Below, one piece after another: positions 7,370 to 17,821 of a stretch of DNA of 21,174 bases. The DNA is taken from positions 380,023 to 401,196 of the forward strand of contig NW_003151257.1 of NCBI RefSeq assembly GCF_000003605.2, given 5' to 3'. The stretch's first letter is position 1, and every line of letters starts with the position of its first letter. A program made the translations under genes and the position numbers. This DNA comes from Saccoglossus kowalevskii. Taxonomy: Eukaryota; Hemichordata; Enteropneusta; Harrimaniidae. The notes beneath the pieces were generated by a model. The model had not been told where the DNA came from and ran no database searches. It saw only the letters and a list, made by a program, of their open reading frames with translations.

Positions 7370-9540
7370 TTTAACGTTTTTCACAGAATAACATCATTCT
7401 TACTAGAATCGGATACCATAGTATTCAGTTAAAGAATCTATCAAACACGACAACCATATCAAAATACACATAATGATATAATGTTGTGCCCGAGACTGAC
7501 ATTTTGTATATACACACAAAGTATTGAGTAACAAGATTACCATAGCAACAACATCATTTAATACCCTTTTTGCATTTTCAGTTTGAAATTGTGAGCATGT
7601 ACGATATAAATGCATTCCTATCACAGAATACATCTTCCATTAGTATATGTGGAAAATAACTTAATTGAGAGGTTGAGATGTTGAGAGCACGTACTTTATA
7701 TGTGAGAACTGATCCCAGTCACACAACACACTGGGCTCTTTAAAGTTATATGCACAGCTAACAAAAGGGTCCACAGTTTAATTTAATTTAATAAGTACGC
7801 TGAATATTTATTATATTAATAACACAGGAAAAAATACACATAGCGATTCATATTTTATATGTATTTTGTTACAAATACCAGAAAATTTTTTTGAGATTAT
7901 TATGGAACATTGAAAATGGAGAAAATGAAAAAAATTACGAATGTAAAGTATTTTTAAAACCAGAATCACAATAGGACTAAACATTCATCTTATAACAGAG
8001 ATATACCAGAGCAATAACATAATTTAGAACAAGCAAAGTACCACAAACTAGCAATAGAAACAGATCGCCATACGAAATCCAAAACACAAACTGAACAGAG
8101 ACTATTTTGTACACGCTGCAATGAAACAGCAATTATACACTGATCATAGAAATGCAATGAACAACATGATATGAAAATCAACCCATATTTTCAAAACAGA
8201 AATGAGAAGAAACAGATTAAGTACATTTTAAAAACATCGAACATGAAAATATTATCACAATTTGAACGCTTATTTAGTGAGCTGTAGTAAACAACATAGA
8301 AATATACTGTTCAAGCGTGAATCAGCCAGTTTGGTTGACCATTTTTAGCAATAAAATTGGCATCATGGAACGGCCAGAGGTTTTATAGAAAGATAAAGGT
8401 TCAGAAGTGAGTGTGACTTATATCACTGTATTGCAAAACACAAAACGCACATTATACACACTTAGTAAATAACAAGGGACACTATCAAAAATGGTCGAGA
8501 TGAACACAAACCAGACAGACGACATGTACCTCACTTGAATAGTATTTTTTTTTGAAATGATGCTCACAATTGTCTTGTGATTTTCCGATTACTTCTCAAT
8601 TTACGAAACTTCACATTGAGTTTATTATACAACATCAGTTGCATACCCTCTTTAATCCTTGTTACCATTCAAACAAATTATTTGGAGAAATTAATGCATG
8701 ATGCACACTTTAAAAAAAACAAAAAACTTTTTAGTCAATTTACAAAATCAATATGGGCTACCGGTATTTCACAAAACTAAATAACAATTTTTATTTAAAA
8801 TTGTCATAAAAATGTTCTTTTAAAAATGGTTTTAATATTATGAAAATTTAGCTTCTATCGGTATGTTAACTTTACATTTTGAACTGATGCATATTTTTTT
8901 CGACGAGCTTACCACGTCGAATGTTTTTTCATTCATTTCAGCTACCTGGGGAGGCTTTCAGCAGACGAAAAAAACGCATAAAAAAAAGTTAGAGTAGTTG
9001 TACTTTCATTTTGTGATTCAGCTAATGTAATATGCATGCATCCAAGCGTACCTTTTCTACTTTCGGCTAATTTGGCATCGAAATAACCCCTTAGCCGATA
9101 ATAACATGCAGAATAGTGAACTACTGGATTTCTTGATTACTCAGGATGCAATCACGGATAGTTATGCTTTATCTCCATATATAACATGAAAGATTCAGTA
9201 TTCAGTTTAAACTGACATGTGTCAAGTGCATATACATGTCTATTTATAAAGTACGGTACGTACAGTACATGGGCATATCTACAAAGAAAGCAATATATGC
9301 AAGTAGGGCATTAAGACACGTTTTTTAGTGACTTGTGGCCATGCAAGTGTAGGATTCTGATGTTGATAATGGTGTAAATCGACTGAAAATCGTATTCATG
9401 CTTGGTATAAAAAAAAAAAAAACTTCCTGAGCATAATTAAGTGTGTTCTATTTCACATCAATCTTGATTGGATGACCCTCGAGATTACACATGTTGAGTA
9501 TCGTCAACATATGGTTTCCGGGTAAATTAAATAATTCCCT
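7370..9540. other. AT-rich non-coding DNA, no gene recognised
   Basis: About 2.2 kb with no recognisable exon, RNA gene or repeat family. Short open frames (7403-7633, 7990-8181, 8577-8780) give unfamiliar products. A 7-bp hairpin lies at 8899-8921 and an A14 run at 9409-9422. A minus-strand frame open from about 9145 down to 8943 has no ATG at its head and a length expected by chance. Confidence 0.55.
8899..8921. repeat. Small perfect hairpin flanked by T runs
   Basis: TTCGACG and CGTCGAA pair perfectly around a 9-base loop, with T runs on both sides. It looks like a bacterial-style terminator, but in this eukaryotic context that meaning does not apply. Confidence 0.6.
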
Positions 9541-9706
9541 CTATTTTGGAATACTTTATTTCACTAGGAATTTTTCTATCATTAGTATTTTTAGTGTTTA
9601 GCGAACTATTATTATTAAAAATCAGTGAAAAAATGTCACATACATCAACCTAATTTTACGGTTTTCAGCGAGACTGAATTGCAGCTAAAATAATGCAATT
9701 CAAACT
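9541..9706. mobile_element. Family B MITE-like element, decayed copy
   Basis: The left part GGAATACTTTATTTCACTAG, followed by GAATTTTT, matches the family B terminus. The centre keeps ATCAGTGAAAAAATGTCACAT, and the right part has GGTTTTCAGCGAGACTGAAT followed by TGCAGCTAAAATAATG. The terminal TACTGT bases are lost on both sides and the interior is shortened, so limits are approximate. Confidence 0.6.
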
Positions 9707-11458
9707 ACCCGGCGGTATTACCGTAGGAATTACATAATAATCGTTATATGTGATGCTCAATTGTAATTACAAATGACAGTTAGCAATTTGACTGAGATCA
9801 AGTTGTCTCTCATGTTGGAAGTGGTTACATTTGTCATCGGTGATAAATGTACGCAGAGTTAACTATTTTGTTGTACGTGCTATACACACATGTACAAGCA
9901 TGCCTAGATGATTCGTAAAACCGCCAAACAATTACGAAATTCATCAAACGACATTTTGAAGTCTTAGGTTATTGGAGATTATAATTGGATACACCGAACT
10001 ACCAACTTTGGTGCACTACCTGACCTGACATTATAGACGTGAATATCAAAATGCCGATGAGGAAGAGATATTTCATGTTATACGGGCAATCCCGACAGCT
10101 TTGAATCAATATTACGATAATGAATATTGTGACGGTAATCAACATACACTTATTTCGACTGAAACTGACAACTAATTCAGCATTGTCATCATTCATATTA
10201 TCAATTCCGTGCTGTATTCGTAACTATATTTGCTCAATTGTCAAATAATAAACGATTCTATAATAGCAAGGTGCTTATAGATGTACATTTACCTCGTATA
10301 TTGCCAGCATAAATATTTATGAATAATTTTCATAATTAAGATTATTTTCGTTGTTATTTAGTTTGCTTTTAACCGAATGTAAACATTGCATACAGCCACA
10401 ATATTTTTAAGGTTTATGTTTCAAAAGCACGGGAAGAACATCATTTTTCCCATTAAAAACATTTTTATTAATTTTACTAATCTCATTGCTAATTTTTGAC
10501 CAAATGGGAAAAAATTTCAAGGTCTTGATCACATTTTTTTTATTAAAAAGAATATGAAACAAAATGTTTTCATTAATCTCCATTAATCTGTGTGCTCCTA
10601 GATTTGATCATGGGGAACAATGAGACATTATTTAACTTTTGCAAATATCTTTATGGGGAAAGCCTCAAAAAATTCATAGCAACACAAGAAAGTCGGTGTA
10701 CCAGTAATACATTATTAAACATTAAGTTCAAAACGCTTTACATCAAAGTGTTCGATAGAAATGTCATGATGATGTTATGTTCGTTTATACCTAGTTTGAA
10801 CTTGTTCTGCATTATGACTGTAATTATTAACAAGAATAACATCAATTTTCAAAATGTCTTGATAATAAAATAACATAGCGTAATTATTACAACCTTTTCC
10901 ATTGAGAATCTAAACATTAAATAACGAATAATAATTCTGGATGGATACAAACTAATAATTTACTCGCTACCTGTTATGATCCTTTCCTTGCAGGGCAATA
11001 GTAAAAGCTCTGAAAAGCTCTGTATGGAAAATGCTGGCTTAATTTCATACAAGAACAATTCTAGAATAGACATATGATACAAATTTACCCTGGATATGTA
11101 TCAATAGGAATGATTTCATAAAAGCGTAAAGTCCTAGATTTTGTTGTTCCATACGTGTGTCTGAAAACACACAGAAGAATATGTATGATTTAAAACTAAA
11201 AATACTGTTTTGGCCACACTTCCAAAATAGTATGATGTGCAATGAAATAAGTATAGTTACCGGTAACACACGGGAGTTCTGGGGTGCTGTGAGAATGAAA
11301 AATCAGCTGCTGTTGTGTTGTGCTATTATAATGACCTAATGTGTTTTGAATTACAAAACAATACAGACCGACAAAATTATTGTTTACATTATTACATAAA
11401 TAATCATCCAGGGTCTAAACAAATATGAACTATATAGAAATGTTAAAAATATGTTACA
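9707..11458. other. AT-rich non-coding DNA, no gene recognised
   Basis: About 1.75 kb. The longest open frame (10592-10873, 93 codons) has no recognisable domain, is rich in Asn, Ile, Leu and Phe as expected of translated AT-rich DNA, and has no similar frame nearby. No repeat family or RNA gene is recognised. Confidence 0.55.
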
Positions 11459-11670
11459 TACTGTAAAAGAAATCACTGGGTTTTAATTTTGCTTATTTCG
11501 CTGACTGGAAAAACGCGTTAAATTAAAACCCAGTGAATATGTAAAATTTAGCATAGAACAGATTATATAAATGAAAAAAAAAATGTGAATTTAAAAACCA
11601 CTGAATATGCCTGAAATGGTAAATCAGCAAAATTTACCCCCCCCCAGTGAAAATTAGTCATTTTACAGTA
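11459..11670. mobile_element. MITE-like element, family A, full-length copy 2 (212 bp)
   Basis: Starts TACTGTAAAA and ends TTTTACAGTA, a perfect 10-bp terminal inverted repeat. It matches 1800-2011 base for base over most of its length, with the same total length; differences include an A-rich patch near 11576-11585 and a C9 run at 11637-11645. High similarity between two copies nearly 10 kb apart implies that family A was active recently compared with the decayed family B copies. No coding capacity. Confidence 0.9.
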
Positions 11671-11945
11671 TATTCTTCTTTCAAGCAAATTTGCACAATT
11701 TCATGTATTGGTTGATTTTTAATCATATAAATATAATTTTTCTTGATTACAAGTCATGATAACAATTTGGGATAAAAAAAATATGGAAAAAATTGATATT
11801 TTTACTTCAAGTTGATGACGACACACAAAAGGTTTAGCAATTTATTGGTGAAAAACGTTTTTTTTTTTTTTTATAGCTAAGATAAGTTCATCAAGACTTA
11901 TTAAAACTTCAAATGCATGCAAAATGAATTGATTGGTTACACCCT
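11671..11945. other. AT-rich spacer with a T15 tract
   Basis: A run of 15 T lies at 11858-11872. Nothing else is recognised. Confidence 0.6.
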
Positions 11946-12181
11946 TCATCCTATGTAAGTTTTCCTAATCATCCGCCATTGACGATAATCAATTAATGCG
12001 TATGAGCTTTTTAGTTTCCAGCTGCGAAGGAAACCAAACACCTGAACCGTCACAACATTTGATGAATTAAACATTGCAGAGCCTGTCGCAGACTGATCAA
12101 TAATATTTGATCGACTGGGCAATTGCTTGCTGGTGACTCGTTTTAATAATAAAGTCATCATCATCATCACCATCATCATCA
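11946..12181 (+). mobile_element. Possible non-LTR retrotransposon 3' fragment ending in (TCA)n
   Basis: A less AT-biased stretch ends TTTTAATAATAAAG and passes directly into TCA repeats, the layout of a retrotransposon 3' end with a trinucleotide tail. The open frame on the opposite strand (11946-12179) starts within the TCA repeat read as ATG codons and is best explained as an artefact. No enzymatic motif is seen. The left limit is arbitrary, and the assignment rests mainly on the tail. Confidence 0.35.
12155..12181. repeat. (TCA)n microsatellite with one interruption
   Basis: Repeated TCA units from 12155, interrupted once by CAC, ending at 12181. Confidence 0.95.
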
Positions 12182-13909
12182 GTACCAGGGAGAAGAGTAT
12201 TATCCCTGATTGTCATAATATTGACAATGTAAACACAGGGGACACATGCTGGCAATTACCAGTAGCCTAACTGTAAGGTCAGGCATTTCTCAGCACACTA
12301 AAAACTACTCTGTCCCGTCTGTCAATAAACTCCAGAGTTCTCATGTCGCTGTTGTTTTAATAACAGACAGAGTCTCTGCTGTTCGACTAGGTGGCATATT
12401 TCACAAGGCACTTTCATTGAAATAATAAACTATAGGAAAAGCATCTGCATGGATGCTGTAACAGTCGCTCTCCCCCATCTGGATTTGGCTTATAAGGCTA
12501 CTGGGAAGCTTTTATTAAAACAATGATGTATTAGCGTAAAGCTAATAAATTCCCGCCACCAGAAATCAAATACACAAATTTAATAAATTGGATATTGTAG
12601 GGTCAAGCTATAACTAACAGGGGAGTCATAATATATGAGTGCGAATCTAAGAATTTACTAGCACAGGCAATCTCATTTGCATACAGGATCAGCATTGGTT
12701 GAATATATACAAGTCTATAGTTTAGTTTAGTTTTTTCAGTTATGAATACATTCATGTTTTCAGAATCACATTCATACATTGTCCAAATTACCAAATAAGT
12801 TATATTTTCCTGTCACATTGGATGTTGTCAGTCAGTGGTGTCAACATGTCAAGCTGTTTGCAATGACCAATAAGATTAGGTATAAGAGCATTAATAATAT
12901 GTAGTATGGAGATATCGAACATTACGATTTCATGACTGTACCCCATAGAAGTGTCGAGTAGTGGATAAATAGACGCTATCTGGAACATGCTGATTCGATC
13001 ATCACCATACCACGGCAGACACGATTGCTATCACAATTATCACACTTTACATATTTTGCATTTCTGCGCAGAACGTCTCCACACACAAACTCTCGCATAC
13101 ATGATAGTGCAGACACACACACTCCCAATCATGAAAACAATTTTATACATTCAAGGATGGAACATTTCTCGAGAACAGTGTCCTATATATGTGTACCATC
13201 GCACAAATCACAATAATTGGGTCGTGAAAATCGATGTACGTCATTTGAAATGTTAAAGTGAAAAATATGAAATAAACAACGCCCCAAGGATGTGTTATTT
13301 GGATCGTACTGTCTTTCTAGTATTACTTAAAGGACCTGATTTGACCTTTAACCTTATCATAGCGAATTGACTTTCTGTCATTACAATAATGTTTCATACC
13401 TCAAACGTTATTGAATATAGGAAATCAATATTATTGATTATTCGAAATACAAGAGTTCATAGTTTGAAATGTTTTTTTCTGAAATCAATTAAGGATATAA
13501 TTTTGTTCAGAAATTTCCTGAAATTGTCGTGACAACTGCTTGAAAATCATTGAGACAAATTTTGAATCCCCAAACTATATTTTTTAGTTTAGTAAAGAAA
13601 GTTTTTTATAATTCATCGTTATTGCTGTACAATGATGGAGCCTTAGTTGTAGTAAGAATCGTTTGTGTGTTACAGTACTGTATTTTGAGAAAACAAACTC
13701 AATATTATTCGAAATTGCTATTTCAATTTGCTTACTTTTTTTCTCCCTTTATGAAATCATGAAAACAGTATCACATTAGTCATGTTAAATTATTTGTTCA
13801 CCTTACATTGTATGTCATTAGTCAACAATTTCTGATATGGCATAATGTCTACTACTATATTAACCAATGGTATATACTACAAAATGTCGGTCATTTACTA
13901 AAATACAAA
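12182..13909. other. Non-coding DNA, no gene recognised
   Basis: Somewhat less AT-biased around 12260-12480. Open frames at 12603-12794, 12800-12988, 12987-13256 and 13550-13762 have no recognisable domains. No repeat family or RNA gene is recognised. The 12260-12480 part could be a conserved non-coding element, but that cannot be judged without other genomes. Confidence 0.5.
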
Positions 13910-13940
13910 CAATCAATCAATCAAGATCAATCAATCAATC
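13910..13940. repeat. (CAAT)n short tandem repeat
   Basis: Two runs of CAAT/AATC units separated by AGAT, about seven units in all. Confidence 0.9.
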
Positions 13941-15520
13941 GTCTTTGAAAAAAAAAATGCTTTTTTAAAAGTCAACTCTAATTGTAATGGATAATTTTCT
14001 GTATTTTCATCCATAAGTCAGCTTATACCTTAATAAGCCAAAAAAAAATAAAAAAATTTGTATCACCATGGAAACGAGATTGAATACTGCGATTTTTTTG
14101 ATTTTCTTGTTGTCACTTATTTGACCTTACCTTTTTGTACAGCAACAAACTCAAAAATGTACGCAGTGCTGTGACATTTCCTGCTAATGCTAGTACGTGT
14201 ACAGAACCACCTTAAAGAGCAGCGATCGCAATTTGTTCTCAATATGTACATACACGTGAAGGGTGAGTTGAGAGTTTGTCAATATTACTTGTTTTAACAA
14301 TAACATTTTACGGTTGGCATGGAAATATACCCCAAAGCAATATATATATATACTGCAGTATACCATCAAAGTGGGGTACGTCGGGGAGGGGGGTACGTCA
14401 TTCATGAATATATCCACCACGGCACGTTTGATATTACAGTAGCAAACATTCTATTGACTGGAGTGATTGACGCACAATGACGTCAAATACTGAATTCACA
14501 TGATTTCAAGTTTTGGAATAACGAACCCTGCCCAAGGCATGAAATCTTTCTGATGTAAATTACTGGGAAATCACATGACAACCGGAGTTTTGAATTATAC
14601 TGACGCTGTTATAATCTTTTGTCATAAGGACAGACGCACAATATACTTCTAAGGTTTATCTGTTTTTTTTTCGTTTTCTTCTTTTTTTTTTAAATCGCTT
14701 ATCTTCCAATTTTAGAAATAAGTTTGTCAAAAAATAAAAAAAAACGTATTGAGATACAGACAAAAACAACATACAATCGCTAAAATAATAGGATATGCCA
14801 ATGCAACCGACAGACTTTAAAATAATGAGATGTATAAGCGAATGCAACTTCGGTTTGCTAAAATATTTAGATGCAAGCCGATATAAATTAGAATCTATGA
14901 AAGATTGAGTGTGTCTTTTATCACACTGTAGCTAATTGTCAATGCATGAAATTTGCACAATAAAAAATAACACCTGTACTCGTACCATTTCTTCAAGTTA
15001 CTGTACTAATGTAGTGCTCATATGTGAAGCGAAACGAGACGTTTCACCCAGAGCTAATTACTATTAACCTATTGTTGGATAACACCTGTTAATAGATTAA
15101 TTGTACTACATGTACCCCAGGTAGTCCTAGTCCGGGTTAGTTTTATAGCGTGGAATCGCAGTGCATGTCTCAACCCAGATTTGTGTGTTCAACCACTACC
15201 CCGGTACTTGACATACAGGTGGAGAGGATTTAAGGTTTGAATGGTGACCTAACGGCATGTCAATAAGGAGTGCAAAAGTGTGAAAGCAGAGCAAAATATA
15301 AACCACTGTGATGCACAATACAGAATGCAAATGTAAACGAACTGATAAGAAACTCCCAAAAAAGCTATCCAGCATTATGTTTCTCAGCACGTGTTAAGGT
15401 TTATAAATGTACATATACCTTGTATACCGTAAACAAGCAATCTGTCGGCTGAGATAGCTCCACTGTTAGCAATGCACATTTCAATTAGAGAACAGAAGAT
15501 ATCATCATGAAATGAACAAA
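13941..15520. other. AT-rich non-coding DNA with homopolymer tracts and isolated motifs
   Basis: Contains A- and T-rich tracts near 14041-14056 and 14661-14692, a G-rich patch at 14373-14393 with GGGGTACGTC occurring twice in close succession, and one perfect TGACGTCA (CRE/AP-1-type palindrome) at 14478-14485. One isolated 8-mer is weak evidence for regulation. No gene recognised. Confidence 0.5.
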
Positions 15521-15684
15521 CCTAAGAGAGGTCTACCCAAGATACATATACACCAAGTATCAAAGCATTCAGGCTTGTAGTTTTCAAGAAGAAGTAGAAA
15601 AAGTAAAACATTGACACGGACGACGACGGACAATCACTCATATGATAAGCTCAGCTCGACAAAGTCGAGAGCGGGGCTAAAAAC
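15521..15684 (-). mobile_element. Fragment of a hairpin-ended dispersed repeat
   Basis: The stretch runs CCTAAGAGAGGTCTACCCAA, then AGTTTTCAAGAAGAAGTAG, then CACGGACGACGACGGAC, then a hairpin (CTCGAC, AAA, GTCGAG at 15655-15669) and ends GCGGGGCTAAAAAC. GACGGACGACGGAC followed by a hairpin and GCTAAAAA is, from memory, a common repeat end in bivalve genomes. Read on the minus strand it begins with a hairpin followed by TCCGTCGTCGTCCG, the same plan as 5711 onward, so it is probably a relative in the opposite orientation. The end away from the hairpin is not determined, and no protein is encoded. Confidence 0.55.
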
Positions 15685-15981
15685 TGGTGTGATATATGCG
15701 AAAGAGATTCACCTTTAGAATCAAACGAATTCCAAGATGATCACAAAACTGCCAGACAAACGTACATATCCACTACTACAAGATAATACAAATCAGTGAG
15801 TCTGGGTGGGTTGTTTTGCTTGATTCCTCACTCATTTCAAAAGTGTGTATTTCAGGCATTTTGCATTTTTGAATTAATCTTGCTTATTCATATCTTCAAT
15901 TGAAACATATTTGTCAAAGTGGCCTAGTCTTTATAAATGTTTGTTATTACACGTACCTAACAACCAAGCTTCGTTGATATT

Positions 15982-15984
<3 letters not shown>

Positions 15985-16012
<28 letters not shown>
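15985..16012. repeat. (TA)14 microsatellite
   Basis: Fourteen uninterrupted TA units. Such tracts are usually length-polymorphic. Confidence 0.97.
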
Positions 16013-16016
<4 letters not shown>

Positions 16017-16515
16017 AATTAGTCTAATATTCTAGTGTTGTTTCTTCATACACATCGGGATCCACTCAAGTTCAATTCTGCTTTCAGCTCTCAAACGTAG
16101 TCTGTTCTAAATTTATTTAATGTAAAAAATGAAAATAATGAACAACACGAATACCAAATCTCTCTATTTATAAATATACATATGCAAAGATTATGATTAT
16201 TTTGGTAAAACTTTTGTTTTTTTTCATTCAACATCTTCAAAACTACATTGTAATAATTTTTTCCGCAAAATAGAGGCTATATGTATGCCGAGATTGCGAA
16301 AGAAAATCAATTCTGACCGTGACCAATCACGTTCAGATATACTAAAAAAGTAGGTAGATTCACATTATACACACGTTAATGTAAAACACTATTCACAAAT
16401 AAATTCAACAAAAAGCCCACCACATTAGATTCAATTTGTGTAATTCTGATGGTGGAGATTTATTTCAACATTAATGAATCGCCCACAGCGTCATATAGGA
16501 TTTAGAGAAGGGTTT

Positions 16516-16561
16516 AGACGTGATAATGTGTTTGGCTTTGCCTCACACATCATCTTAGTCT
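16516..16561. repeat. Imperfect hairpin, possibly a small-RNA precursor
   Basis: GATAATGTGTTTGGC at 16522-16536 pairs with GCCTCACACATCATC at 16540-16554 (12 of 15 Watson-Crick), and AGAC at 16516-16519 pairs with GTCT at 16558-16561 beyond a small internal loop. The terminal loop of three bases is smaller than in usual microRNA precursors. There is no expression evidence and I do not recognise a known microRNA seed family. Confidence 0.3.
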
Positions 16562-17265
16562 TCTCTTCATTCAATACGGCATTGTGGGAGATTCATTACG
16601 GTTTAAGTAACACAGAAAATATATATCCTCAATAACAAATATATATATATAATACTTAAATATAAACATTGCAGTATACACGATGATAGAGTATGACAAC
16701 TCTTTTTTCTATTCTTTCATTGACTTGCTCGACTGCCTTTCTGCATCAATGAATGAATATATTGACATTATGACAATAATTTTTATACAGCTCCAGTTTG
16801 AAATATTTGTGTATTCATATTAAATTAATTAATTAAAGAAATAAAATCAGACACATTGTTGGCAATGTGACTAAAAGCTATTGAAAAAAGTTATTCTATA
16901 TAAAGTGACAAGGAGAAAAAAATTACACCAGAAGAAAAAAAAGGAGCTGTCTCCAATTACTATCAAAACGTAAATTTTTCGTTTGAGGACTGAGACAGGA
17001 AGAAGTTGTACCATGATAAATGCTGAAACGGAAAACAAGACAAAATTGCAGTCAATCAAACAGTCAAAAACGATCATCCATCAATGACATAGACACCGCA
17101 AACATATGCTGTATTATTCCTTATTTTTTCAACAATGGAATAATGAGCCAAAATAAACATACAGGATAAAATAATTTGGATGTTCCTGTTATAAATGTAC
17201 AAAAAGTACCTACAATGTGCACAGCTGGAAATGGATTTTGCTCATTTCAAAAATTTATTTTCCAG

Positions 17266-17470
17266 CTACCTTTATTTTTGCTTGGAATTTATTTTTGCTA
17301 TTTTCACTGAAGGAATGATTCCGTGAAAATTAAATTCAGCGAATATACTTTTTTTCATATATTTCACATTCAACTCATCAAAAAATTAGTGAAAATAAAT
17401 TCCAAACAAAACACCCAAAATGCCTTTTCAGCGAAAATGAATTCCAGCTAAAATAAAGTATTTCACAGTA
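17266..17470. mobile_element. MITE-like element, family B, nearly full copy
   Basis: Aligns with 2884-3096 through almost its whole length: TTGCTTGGAATTTATTTTTG, CTGAAGGAATGATTCCGTG, CAACTCATCAAAAAATTAGT, GCCTTTTCAGCGAAAATG and the end AAAGTATTTCACAGTA. The left terminus lacks about 9 bases (TAC joined to CTTTATTT). CG dinucleotides of the better copy are often TG or CA here, consistent with methylation-driven decay. Confidence 0.85.
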
Positions 17471-17670
17471 TTTGCATCGTTTTGATCCTAAATATATGCC
17501 ATGTTACAAGACATATCCCCACGAGTATGTCTATTTGGTCTCACAACTTTTTTGGCGACTTACTGGTACATAGATATGTACACAAATATACACAAAAAAA
17601 AATTGCCCTTTTAAATCTGTACATACAGCAATACGCTTTTTGATACGTCTTTCAATCTTAATTTCTTAAA

Positions 17671-17821
17671 CTGTGAAGAACTTTAATTTATTCAAAATCC
17701 AGTGAAAATACATTTTACAAATATTTTACATTCAACTCAGTGAAAATAAACTTCATACAAAATGGCCAATATGTCTTTGCAGCGAAAATTAATTCAAACG
17801 AAAATAAAGTATTTCAAAGTA
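17671..17821. mobile_element. MITE-like element, family B, internally deleted copy
   Basis: Starts CTGTGAAGAACTTTAATTTA (family terminus CTGT(G/A)GAATACTTTATTT) and ends AAATAAAGTATTTCAAAGTA. The middle keeps ATCCAGTGAAAATACATTTT and AACTCAGTGAAAATAAACTT, but about 60 bases of the left half are missing. It lies 200 bp from the copy at 17266-17470 in the same orientation, so local insertion or old tandem duplication are both possible. Confidence 0.75.

Larger units (their letters stand above)
15685..17265. other. AT-rich non-coding DNA, no gene recognised
   Basis: Includes a (TA)14 microsatellite and an imperfect hairpin near 16516-16561, listed separately. The reverse-strand open frame at 16871-17077 is rich in Phe, Val and Ile with no recognised domain, and is treated as chance. 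Confidence 0.55.

Noticed and set aside
8943-9145. Minus-strand frame of about 67 codons containing a GYFDAKLAES-like segment and an AAG|GTACGC donor-like site
   Set aside because: No starting ATG at its head, no recognisable family, and several frames this long are expected by chance in the window.
10592-10873. 93-codon open frame as a possible gene
   Set aside because: No recognisable domain, AT-driven amino-acid use, and length within chance expectation for this base composition.
11946-12179. Reverse-strand 77-codon frame starting with Met-rich sequence
   Set aside because: The Met run is the TCA microsatellite read backwards as ATG; the remainder has no recognisable domain.
12987-13256. 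Two overlapping plus-strand frames with His-rich products
   Set aside because: Open in two frames over the same DNA with no known motif; typical of CA-rich low-complexity sequence rather than an exon.
15951-15958. Third minus-strand AGGTACGT donor-like octamer
   Set aside because: The sequence upstream on that strand is the (TA)14 microsatellite with no acceptor; isolated donor consensus is not evidence of a gene.
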